64,000 nucleotides of DNA from Nocardia beijingensis NBRC 16342 (GTDB taxonomy: Bacteria; Actinomycetota; Actinomycetes; Mycobacteriales; Mycobacteriaceae). Of the stretch, positions 57,367 to 64,000 are shown piece after piece. Below the pieces are notes generated by a model, which saw only the letters and a program-made list of their open reading frames with translations, made no database searches and had not been told where the DNA came from. Where the stretch lies: positions 1-64,000 of the forward strand of contig NZ_BDBC01000017.1 of the NCBI RefSeq assembly GCF_001612785.1, read 5' to 3'. The position numbers and the translations under genes were made by a program. How positions within the stretch are numbered: position 1 is the first letter of the stretch; every line of letters starts with the position of its first letter.

Positions 57367-59550
57367 TCAGACCTGCGGCGGGTTGATGGCCGGTGGACCG
57401 GCGGGTTGCGGAGCGGCAGGCGGTGCCGTGCTCAGGGTGGGCGTAGGCGGTGTCGCGGCCGTCGGATCGGTAGCGGAACCGACGTTCAGACCCGTCGGAT
57501 GCGCGTAGCCCGTGAAACCGCCGTACTTGTCCGTCAGCGGCGGGTTGTTGGGATCCAGCGGAATCAGCTGCCCGCCGTCCACGATGGTCAGCCCGGTGTC
57601 GGTCTTGACGATCAGCGCGCTGTGCTTCTCCCACTGCACGACATCGCCCGACTGCAACTGGGCGACATCGTTGACCGTTGCCCAGGGATGCTCCGCCGTC
57701 GACTCGCCGGGAGTCCCGGCGTACGCGGCCGCCGCGTCCATGGCGGTGTTCTGCGCCTGCCGCTGCAAAGGTTCCGAGAGCTCCGGGGGCACCTGCACGG
57801 TCTGGTTGCCGATCTGGAGGGGCACCGTCGCGCCCGGCGTCGTCACGGCAGGCGGCGTACCCGCGTACGTCGGCGCCGTCACACCGGAAGGACTTCCAGG
57901 CTGGGGCTGACCAGCTTGATTCGCGGCGGCCGTTTGAGCCTCGCGCTGGCGCCGCCGTTCCTCACGCCGCTCTTCGCGCTCCTCGCGCTCCCGCCGGTCC
58001 TCTTCGTCTTGGTAACCGTTGTGCTGGTTGCCCTGGTTCATCATCCCCGCCATGGCAGCCATCATGGCGAGGTTCTGCATCATGCCTGCGCCGCCGTCGC
58101 CACTGCTGCCGCCGGTCGGCGCAGGGGAAGCGGGGACACTCGGAGAGCCGGTGCCGCCGCCGGAACCGGATCCGGAACCATTGCCCCCCGTCGAGGAGCC
58201 GCCGGTGGAACCGTCGTCGCCCGTACCGCTACCGGAATCGTCGTTGCCGGTGCCGTTTTTGTCGTCGCCGTCCTTGTTGCCGTCGCCGTCCTTGTTGCCG
58301 TCGCCGTCCTTGTTGCTGTCGCCGTCCTTGTTTCCGTTGCCGTCGTTGCCGTTGTTTCCGTTGCCGCCGTTGCCGTTGTTTCCGTTGCCGTTGTTTCCGT
58401 TGCCGTTGTTTCCGTTGCCGTTGTTTCCGTTGCCGTCGTTACCGTTGTCGCCGCCTTTCTGATCCCCGTTGTCGCCTTTGTCTCCCTTATCTCCCTTATC
58501 CCCTTTGTCTCCCTTGTCACCTTTATCGCCGCTGTGATCGTCGGCATTCTTGCCGTCGACATCCTCGGCTTGATGCTGATACTTCTTCGTCGCCTCCCCG
58601 TAAACTTTGTCCCACTCGGCGGTGCGATCGTCGATTGCCCGGACGTAGTACCGTTGCTCCGCCTCGGCGGTCAGGAAATATTGACCATAACCATCGGTGC
58701 CCTCTTTTGTATTCTTCTCGTACACCGGTATCTGCATAGCGGAAGTGACAGGACCGCCCGAGCTTTCCGTGAGCTGATTCCCGTTACGCTGAAGACTCGA
58801 CACCGGGGGCGCGTACTCGAGGTCCTTGTTGAGGTCGTCCATGATTCGTTTGAGCTCTTTGAACGTATCGGAGCCGGTGATCTTCGCATCGTATGTGGAG
58901 TTGACAACGGACTTGTGGTCGCCGCTGTATTTGTCCTGCCGTTCCTTCAACTTGCCGCTGAGTTCACCATGCGCGTCCCTCACCTTGGACCAACCGTCCG
59001 CGGACTCCACCTTCTTGTCGTCGAGTAGCGCGGAGAAGTCAGGGTTCTCCTTCGGATTGCCGACACCGAGTGTGTCGAAATCCCACTGCATCGTGAACTC
59101 GGTGTCCGCGATCAGCAACTTCAGCGCCTCACTGGCTCCCTTGGGAACATAGAGGTCCACGTACTGCGCGTGCTTGTCTTCATCCTGGAAGTTGTCCTTG
59201 CCGTACTTGCCGAACTTCGTATATTCGGCCTCCAGTTCCTCCTTCTGCTTGGATTTGATGTAATCCGTCGGATCGCCGGAGCTCAGCGCACCCACAACGC
59301 CCCGATACTTGGGGTCCTTCACCAGGTCGCCGGCGTCCTTGAGGAGCTGTTCAGGCAAGGTGTACAAGTACGCGGGGTCGTGCGTGTAATGAAAAAGCTG
59401 GTCGTAGGCTTCCTTGAACTCGGTCGAGTTCAATCCGGCCAGCTTGTCCAACGACCTCTTGGCCTGATCGTCCTGGAAGCCGACAGAGTCCCAGCCACCC
59501 GACTCGTAATCCTTTTTGATCTCACTGACGACGTCGTCTACCTTGCTCAT
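57367..59550 (-). CDS. Large repeat-containing putative ESX-secreted protein
   Basis: A 727-residue protein. Residues 1 to about 335 form a charged globular part without a signal peptide. About 338-450 is tandem low complexity: GDK repeats, NGN repeats and KDGDGN repeats. Then come a Ser/Gly-rich part, a Met/Ala segment (MMQNLAMMAAMAGMMNQ), a charged helix (EREEREERREERRRQRE) and a C-terminal domain with LQSGDVVQWEKHSALIVKTD that looks like an NlpC/P60 or CHAP scaffold lacking its cysteine. ATG 59550 overlaps the stop of the EspC-like gene. Function unknown; secreted effector is inference. Confidence 0.65.
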   Translation of the reverse strand: MSKVDDVVSEIKKDYESGGWDSVGFQDDQAKRSLDKLAGLNSTEFKEAYDQLFHYTHDPAYLYTLPEQLLKDAGDLVKDPKYRGVVGALSSGDPTDYIKSKQKEELEAEYTKFGKYGKDNFQDEDKHAQYVDLYVPKGASEALKLLIADTEFTMQWDFDTLGVGNPKENPDFSALLDDKKVESADGWSKVRDAHGELSGKLKERQDKYSGDHKSVVNSTYDAKITGSDTFKELKRIMDDLNKDLEYAPPVSSLQRNGNQLTESSGGPVTSAMQIPVYEKNTKEGTDGYGQYFLTAEAEQRYYVRAIDDRTAEWDKVYGEATKKYQHQAEDVDGKNADDHSGDKGDKGDKGDKGDKGDKGDNGDQKGGDNGNDGNGNNGNGNNGNGNNGNGNNGNGGNGNNGNDGNGNKDGDSNKDGDGNKDGDGNKDGDDKNGTGNDDSGSGTGDDGSTGGSSTGGNGSGSGSGGGTGSPSVPASPAPTGGSSGDGGAGMMQNLAMMAAMAGMMNQGNQHNGYQDEEDRREREEREERREERRRQREAQTAAANQAGQPQPGSPSGVTAPTYAGTPPAVTTPGATVPLQIGNQTVQVPPELSEPLQRQAQNTAMDAAAAYAGTPGESTAEHPWATVNDVAQLQSGDVVQWEKHSALIVKTDTGLTIVDGGQLIPLDPNNPPLTDKYGGFTGYAHPTGLNVGSATDPTAATPPTPTLSTAPPAAPQPAGPPAINPPQV
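58258..58530 (-). repeat. Coding tandem repeats (18-base and 9-base units)
   Basis: Within the 727-residue gene, on the plus-strand reading, CCGTCCTTGTTGCCGTCG-like 18-base units (58258-58335) encode KDGDGN. CCGTTGCCGTTGTTTCCG-like units (58336-58440) encode NGNNGN. T-rich nine-base units near 58471-58530 (TCTCCCTTA and variants) encode GDK. These are length-variable in principle by slippage and locally lower the GC content. Confidence 0.85.
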
Positions 59551-61553
59551 CGGGCTCTCCTCTGCTCACCGGAGCTCTCCGACCCTGCCGGACCGCTCAG
59601 CAATCCGGCGACGGATGGGGGAGCCTCGCCGTGACTCATCGAACTCACGCCACGAGAACCGGCCCGCACGCCCGGGGCGATCGCGACGTCGGAAACCGCC
59701 GACCCAGGGCGGATCGCAGGCGCCGCCGATACCCGCACTGCCGCAGGGAACAACGGATGCTCGGTTATCTGGCCGTATGTATAGAGCGCATCACGCAGTG
59801 TCTGCCGGTCCGGCTCCCCTTCGGCGAGCAACAGCAGCAGTTCATCGACGCGACGCTCGAAAACCATGGCGCGCAGGACTTCCATTCCGGTCACATTCGG
59901 TGGGACGCCTCCGACCGGTATATGGGAGATGTCGATTCGTCGCGACCGCGCCGAGGCTGCTGCCAACGCATCGACAGTCCGTATCTGATGCCACCAACTC
60001 TCCGGGACGGGCAGACCCGCTTGCAGAGCATCGAGGATACGAGCACGATGCGGTGAGCCCCCCGCGTTGCCTACCGAGAACGCCGTGCGCACCTGAGCAT
60101 CCGCGGCGCGCGCCAATTCGACGCAACGCGCTCCTATTTCGGCGTCCGGCACCGTCGAAGCCTCCCGCAGCAGGTCATCCGACCCGGCCAGCGTGAGCCG
60201 GTCGGCCAGCCCGGCGCCCGGGGAGGTGAGATCGACAGCGGACTCGGCGGCGGACACGCGATCCTCGATGGCCACATCGTCGCCGAGTGCCCTACGCAGG
60301 TCGTCCGCAATCGCCGCCGACGACACCAGGGCGCTGATCCGGGCCCGCCTGCGCTCGCCTACCAGCATGCAGAATTCGGCCAGCATCCGAGCGGGATCGG
60401 TCGTCCCTTCCAAGGCGGCAATGGACTGCCGGCCCGCGGCGCGCAATATCGAGTCCCACCTCCACGGGATGACGACTTCCGATGGCAGGAACAGCCGGGG
60501 AGGCAACCAACCACGTCCCTCGGTGGACGTCAGCAGAACCAGAGGGCCACCGACAGTCCGCAACACCGCCACCCCCCAGTCGAGACCGGGCGCCGAATCG
60601 GCTACCGCGGACAGAGTCGCGGCAAGCAGAGTGCGAGCGAGCGCCAAGTCGTCTTCGGACCCCTCACCCACCACCAACGACGGCAGCGCCCGCCGATCCT
60701 CGGCCGGATGCAGCGCCGCCGCAAGCGGGCCTGTCGCCAGGGGGGCGGGAGGCCGGACGGCCGTACCCGCGCCCCCACCACCAGCGGAAACCGTCGCCGG
60801 GGCAGTGCCTCCCGCCATCGGTGCGGGCAATCCGTCGGCGACGCCCGCGTGACCGTTCATGTCGATCGGCACGTCCGCGACGCCGTTCAAGGCCCCGAGG
60901 GGGCCGACGGATACGCCGGCAGAACCGGAATCCGGCATGCCGCCCCAACCGGGCTGGGGCACGCCGAACGTGCCGGGCATCGTCGCCTGCGGCGCGGCAA
61001 CCCCCGCAGGCCCGGGATCGTTGAGCTGTGGTGCCGATGCTGCCGGCAGCACCGGGGCGGAATCCGAGTAAGTCGCGCCTTCCGGCATCCGAGGGTCGAC
61101 TGATGTGGCCGGAGGGTACCCAGGCTGTGCGACATTCGGCTGGGGGCCGTCCGCGGTCGGTGTGTGCGGACCTGCGCCGACCGGCGTCGGATGACCAGGG
61201 GGCGCGCCGAAAGCGGGGCCGCCCCGAGGCGCGCCGCCAGCGAGGTCGCCCGCATGGCTGATGTTCTGCCCACCGGAGTGGTCAGCGTTTTCGAGGGCGG
61301 CGGCGGCGGCGAGCAATTCGTCTCGCGTCCGCTCATGCCTGGCGGCGAGGCGCTCAGCGGACTGATGACGCCTGTTGTAGTAGTCCACCAGCGCTCCCCG
61401 CATCGGGTCGGCGATCACACCGTAGGTGGACTGGAACTCGGCAAGCCAGTCATGCGGGATCTCGCCCCACTTCCGGATGTCCGCTGCGAGCGAATCGTGT
61501 TGCTGGGCCATGCGGCGCAGCTGATCCGGCTCAACATCCAGGTAATTGGGCAT
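59547..61553 (-). CDS. EspC-like (type VII secretion target) protein with long variable region
   Basis: A 668-residue protein. The N-terminal 95 residues match the ESX-1 EspC/type VII secretion-target family (MPNYLDVEPDQLRRMAQQH, ADIRKWGEIPHDWLAEF, ALVDYYNRRHQSAERLA). About 110-310 is Pro/Gly/Ala-rich and disordered. About 315-620 is a folded C-terminal domain (ALARTLLAATLSAVADSAPG, LPSEVVIPWRWDSILRAAG, VFERRVDELLLLLAEGEPD) that I do not recognise. ATG 61553 has a GGGAGGGAT site. Its stop overlaps the next start (ATGA). Confidence 0.78.
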   Translation of the reverse strand: MPNYLDVEPDQLRRMAQQHDSLAADIRKWGEIPHDWLAEFQSTYGVIADPMRGALVDYYNRRHQSAERLAARHERTRDELLAAAAALENADHSGGQNISHAGDLAGGAPRGGPAFGAPPGHPTPVGAGPHTPTADGPQPNVAQPGYPPATSVDPRMPEGATYSDSAPVLPAASAPQLNDPGPAGVAAPQATMPGTFGVPQPGWGGMPDSGSAGVSVGPLGALNGVADVPIDMNGHAGVADGLPAPMAGGTAPATVSAGGGGAGTAVRPPAPLATGPLAAALHPAEDRRALPSLVVGEGSEDDLALARTLLAATLSAVADSAPGLDWGVAVLRTVGGPLVLLTSTEGRGWLPPRLFLPSEVVIPWRWDSILRAAGRQSIAALEGTTDPARMLAEFCMLVGERRRARISALVSSAAIADDLRRALGDDVAIEDRVSAAESAVDLTSPGAGLADRLTLAGSDDLLREASTVPDAEIGARCVELARAADAQVRTAFSVGNAGGSPHRARILDALQAGLPVPESWWHQIRTVDALAAASARSRRIDISHIPVGGVPPNVTGMEVLRAMVFERRVDELLLLLAEGEPDRQTLRDALYTYGQITEHPLFPAAVRVSAAPAIRPGSAVSDVAIAPGVRAGSRGVSSMSHGEAPPSVAGLLSGPAGSESSGEQRRAR

Positions 61554-61587
61554 GCTCGGTCGATCCCTCCCGCCAGCTATCTCGGGT

Positions 61588-61968
61588 TCATTGTTCCGCC
61601 TTCCCAAAGTTGGGGACCGGATCGCTTCCGGTTTTCCACTCCCGCATCACCTCGGCGAAGGGACGCGGCAAATTCTCGGCGTTGTTCATGACGAAGTGGT
61701 ATTGCCGCCGGGCATCCGCTGTGCTTTCGGTGATAGCGGCCATGATTTCGGCGGCGAGTTCTTGATTGCCGAATCGGGCACAGGTCCCGGGCGCGAGATA
61801 GAGATCCCGCAGCCGTCCCATCACGTCGACCTCGGGAATGACCAGGCCGCTGGGGGAGGGTCGGCGCGCCACGATGGCGTCGGACCGTTCCCGCATCTCA
61901 GCGATGCGGTGCCGCAACTCCCGGGCCATGCTCAGTCCGGCGCGTACGTAAGGATGTACTTCTCTCAC
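61588..61968 (-). CDS. YbaB/EbfC-like protein, first gene of ESX-type operon
   Basis: A 126-residue protein with the YbaB/EbfC-like segment VDVMGRLRDLYLAPGTCARFGNQ and ELAAEIMAAITESTADARR. YbaB relatives bind DNA or, next to ESX genes, accompany substrates in mycolata. GTG 61968 has a GAGGATC site; the gene ends 34 bases before the EspC-like start. It heads the operon YbaB-like, EspC-like, repeat protein and is divergent from the FAD oxidase. Confidence 0.65.
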   Translation of the reverse strand: MREVHPYVRAGLSMARELRHRIAEMRERSDAIVARRPSPSGLVIPEVDVMGRLRDLYLAPGTCARFGNQELAAEIMAAITESTADARRQYHFVMNNAENLPRPFAEVMREWKTGSDPVPNFGKAEQ

Positions 61969-62109
61969 AGATCCTCACTTATCCGCGGCCGCCCAACGCC
62001 GCCTATGGGCAACCGGCGCGCCCGCACTCGTCCATGTCGGCAACGCCGCCGAGCGCCCGGCTCTGCCGAGCGCAGGGCGCCCTTCAGGATGCGACACCTC
62101 CGAAAGAGT

Positions 62110-62133
62110 TCGCTTCCCAATAGTGGGAAGCGA
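62110..62133. promoter_or_regulatory. Perfect 24-base palindrome at the start of the FAD oxidase
   Basis: Arms TCGCTTCCCA and TGGGAAGCGA pair exactly around ATAG. The GTG start candidate at 62123 lies in the right half. A CATACT element follows at 62135-62140. Such a perfect dyad resembles a dimeric repressor operator, and it lies in the divergent region between two operons. No regulator gene is next to it. Confidence 0.6.
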
Positions 62134-63460
62134 GCATACTCGGGCCAGAGCCGGTTTCCCGCATGGAGATCACGAGTTCCGCGAGGCCCCTATCGACGAG
62201 TTCAGCACCGACTTCGGCGGCCTGCGGTACGCCGTCAGCCGCGCGGTACACCGGATGCCATCGGCGTTTCCTGCCGCGCTACTCGGTTCCGGTCGACAGT
62301 TGACGCTGCGCGGCGCGGGTCATTCTTCTGACGGGCAGACCGTCACCGAGGGAGAACTGCTGGTCACCTACGCGCCGGAGGCCGCGGCCCCGCAAGTGCG
62401 AGACCTCGGTGACGGCCTGATCGAGGTCCCCGCCGGGATGAGCTGGTACGGCCTGGAGCGTTACCTGAATCGCCGCAGCGCGGCATTTCCCGTGCTGCCC
62501 GACTATTTGCAGCTGTCGGTGGGTGGCACACTCTCGATGGGCGGCATCGGAATCGACTCCGTGCGCTCCGGCATGCAGGTCGATCACGTGGAGCGGATCC
62601 AGCTGATCGACGGCACGGGGGCCAGCCGTTGGTGCTCCCGTACCGACCACTCGGAGCTGTTCCGGTTCGCCCTCGGCGGATCGGGCACCGTCGGACTGAT
62701 CGAACGGGCAGTGCTGCGCACCGTGCCGTACCGCCGCGACACCCACCTTCACCGCACCCGGCACGACTCGCAGGCCGACCTGGTAGAGCACACCGAGCGG
62801 ATGGCGGAGCGCGACGACATCGACATCTTCTACGCGTCCATCCGACACGGCGTGTGCCAGACCGTTATCGGATGGCGCGGAAGCGGTCCGGAGCAATGTC
62901 GCGACGAAGGCTGTGCGATCGTCGCCGATCTTTCGTTTCAGGGAAACCACGCCGCAGCGCGCACCGCTGCCCCGCCCCCGGGCCATGCGCGCTTGTGCAC
63001 CGACTACATCGTGCCCGCCGGGCAACTGGCGCCGATGCTCGCGGCCGTGGACGCGCTACGGCACCTGGATTCACTGAACCGTGGACTCGAACTGTTGTGG
63101 CTTCTGATCGTGCGCCGTTCCCCGGAGGCGACCGCGTTCCCTTTCACTCCGGCGGGCAGTGCTCCCGTCTCGATCGGCGTGGGCTTCTGTACCTCGCTAC
63201 GCCGCGAGCTCGCGGCCGTCGCCGCTACCCGGACCGCGTTACGCGGCGTGCTGGAGCGTTGTCTCGAGCTGGGCGGACGTCCCTACCTCTACGGCTTCGA
63301 CGTCCTCGACGCCGCTGCGGCCGAACAACTCTACGGAACGGACCTGCCTCGACTCGCGCAGCTGCGCTCGGCCCACCGCCTGGAACACGTCAACGCCCAC
63401 CACCCGCTTGTACGCGCCGCCCTGGGGCATCAGTTCTCGGACGATCCCTGGTCCCGATAG
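62123..63460 (+). CDS. Cytokinin-dehydrogenase-like FAD-linked oxidase
   Basis: A 445-residue PCMH flavoprotein. It carries LTLRGAGHSSDGQT, the GHS histidine position used for covalent FAD in cytokinin dehydrogenases, then LPDYLQLSVGGTLSMGGIG, QVDHVERIQLIDGTG, CSRTDHSELFRFALGGSG. The pattern follows the CKX family, known from plants and the fas region of Rhodococcus fascians. The C-terminal half (YIVPAGQLAPMLAAVDALR ...) is shorter and diverged, so the substrate is uncertain. The start is uncertain: GTG 62123 is inside a palindrome, but residues before IDEFSTDFGGL are needed for the fold. Confidence 0.75.
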   Translation: MGSEHTRARAGFPHGDHEFREAPIDEFSTDFGGLRYAVSRAVHRMPSAFPAALLGSGRQLTLRGAGHSSDGQTVTEGELLVTYAPEAAAPQVRDLGDGLIEVPAGMSWYGLERYLNRRSAAFPVLPDYLQLSVGGTLSMGGIGIDSVRSGMQVDHVERIQLIDGTGASRWCSRTDHSELFRFALGGSGTVGLIERAVLRTVPYRRDTHLHRTRHDSQADLVEHTERMAERDDIDIFYASIRHGVCQTVIGWRGSGPEQCRDEGCAIVADLSFQGNHAAARTAAPPPGHARLCTDYIVPAGQLAPMLAAVDALRHLDSLNRGLELLWLLIVRRSPEATAFPFTPAGSAPVSIGVGFCTSLRRELAAVAATRTALRGVLERCLELGGRPYLYGFDVLDAAAAEQLYGTDLPRLAQLRSAHRLEHVNAHHPLVRAALGHQFSDDPWSR

Positions 63461-63519
63461 GGTTCACTCCCTGCTGTCACCAGCGATGGGAATCCGAATG
63501 GCAGGACGTCTCAGCCCGA

Positions 63520-63594
63520 ATGAGAGAGTTTGGCGATATGGGTAGAAGTGTCGATCCGCCACTCGTCGCTCACGTCATCGGCAAACAGTCCTGA
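63520..63594 (+). CDS. Possible tiny peptide gene (24 or 18 residues)
   Basis: An ATG at 63520, or a second in-frame ATG at 63538 with GAGAGAG upstream, opens a frame ending VIGKQS and stopping two bases before the next gene's ATG. Tight coupling suggests a leader peptide or a small precursor peptide; length alone makes it weak. Confidence 0.3.
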   Translation: MREFGDMGRSVDPPLVAHVIGKQS

Positions 63595-63596
63595 CG

Positions 63597-64000
63597 ATGG
63601 TGTCGTCCGAAGCGGCCGGAGACTTCCTGGTCGACTTGGCCGAGCGGTTGGCTGTCTCGTGTGATCCCGCCACTGTTCGCGCGATGATGGAGCGCGCCTG
63701 CGGTGGACAACTGTCCGAGCGAGGGCCGGATGGATACCGCGCCAGTCTGCTGACCGTCTCCGGCCTTCCGTTCGAAGCGAGTGTGTCCGGCGGCGGCGGC
63801 GACGTGGCGCCCGTGGTTCGTTACGCCACGGAGACCGCGACTCAGGAAACGCGATTCGACTCGCGCGTCACGGCCCAGATCGCCGCGATCCGTGCTCTCG
63901 TCCCGTGGCTGCCGGACGGAGACGAGACGGTCGCCGATATGTTCGAGTCTTTCATCGCGACGCTGTATCCCGATCCGGCGAGTGTGTCTTCACGGTATCG
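63597..64000 (+). CDS. Hypothetical protein, cut by the right edge
   Basis: A partial gene, 134 codons, open to the end of the window. The sequence (MVSSEAAGDFLVDLAERLAV, RASLLTVSGLPFEASVSGGG, VVRYATETATQETRFDSRV) shows a soluble alpha/beta protein without signal peptide. I recognise no family with confidence; the pattern G-L-P-F-E-A-S followed by a strand V-V-R-Y-A-T-E is found in several enzyme families. It follows the FAD oxidase by 136 bases and may belong to the same metabolic group. Confidence 0.6.
   Translation, partial: MVSSEAAGDFLVDLAERLAVSCDPATVRAMMERACGGQLSERGPDGYRASLLTVSGLPFEASVSGGGGDVAPVVRYATETATQETRFDSRVTAQIAAIRALVPWLPDGDETVADMFESFIATLYPDPASVSSRY

Noticed and set aside
58019..58462. 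A proline/leucine/serine-rich plus-strand frame
   Set aside because: Same cause: complement of the 18-base repeats.
57406..59028. A hydrophobic 540-codon plus-strand frame opposite the repeat protein, with Val/Ala runs
   Set aside because: The Val/Ala/Ser runs are the complement of Asp/Asn/Gly codons in the repeats, not a membrane protein.
61969..62109. Possible additional gene between the YbaB-like and FAD oxidase genes
   Set aside because: Only 141 bases with no frame of useful length; treated as the divergent promoter region.

Overview
The window is a very GC-rich stretch from a mycolic-acid actinomycete, most likely a Nocardia. The reasons are the GTG, TTG and 4-bp-overlap starts, a gene order matching the Mycobacterium tuberculosis Rv2182c-Rv2218 region almost gene for gene, and ESX (type VII) accessory families such as EspG, an EspC-like protein and DUF3558 lipoproteins. 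Species cannot be settled from sequence alone.

Layout. 0-5.7 kb: a tight plus-strand operon for envelope lipid synthesis (pimB mannosyltransferase, two SRPBCC proteins, ArsA-like ATPase, CxxC protein, ROK sugar kinase, PlsC-type acyltransferase) ending in a strong terminator. 5.9-11.7 kb: an insertion relative to M. tuberculosis with a Spo0M-like protein, PhoD phosphatase, FAD-linked oxidase, secreted beta-helix protein and TetR regulator. 11.8-18.2 kb: conserved core with ctaF-ctaC, divergent asnB, then adoK, erpA and a DUF3043 membrane protein. 18.2-20.2 kb: a long inverted repeat, a 53-residue membrane protein, a GlxA-type regulator and a degenerate tandem repeat. 20.2-35.6 kb: conserved metabolism with cobU-cobT-cobS, a metallo-beta-lactamase-fold hydrolase, ilvE, gcvT, pepA, the 2-oxoacid dehydrogenase E2 gene, lipB and lipA. 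The E2 enzyme and the lipoate genes belong together: LipB and LipA make the lipoyl group that E2 and the glycine cleavage system (GcvT) depend on.

Synteny with M. tuberculosis stops directly after lipA, and the rest (35.6-64 kb) is accessory. It holds a Fic protein preceded by an AT-rich promoter; a DUF4365 nuclease-like gene translationally coupled to an unrecognised partner; a secreted lytic transglycosylase and lipase; an XRE-TPR regulator facing small orphan genes; and an ESX-substrate cassette (DUF3558, PE-like, PPE-like, EspG). Next come a 1148-residue STAND NTPase-TPR-kinase fusion divergent from a WGR-beta-propeller protein, a serine hydrolase and an EF-G-like GTPase. Last is a second ESX-type operon (YbaB-like, EspC-like, and a 727-residue protein with collagen-like and Asn/Gly repeats), divergent from a cytokinin-dehydrogenase-like FAD oxidase whose start lies in a perfect palindrome. 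The last gene runs off the right edge.

The best candidates for something undescribed are the STAND-TPR-kinase gene with its WGR neighbour, the DUF4365 pair beside the Fic gene, and the YbaB/EspC/repeat-protein operon. All functional statements come from motif recognition by eye; no database search was run.
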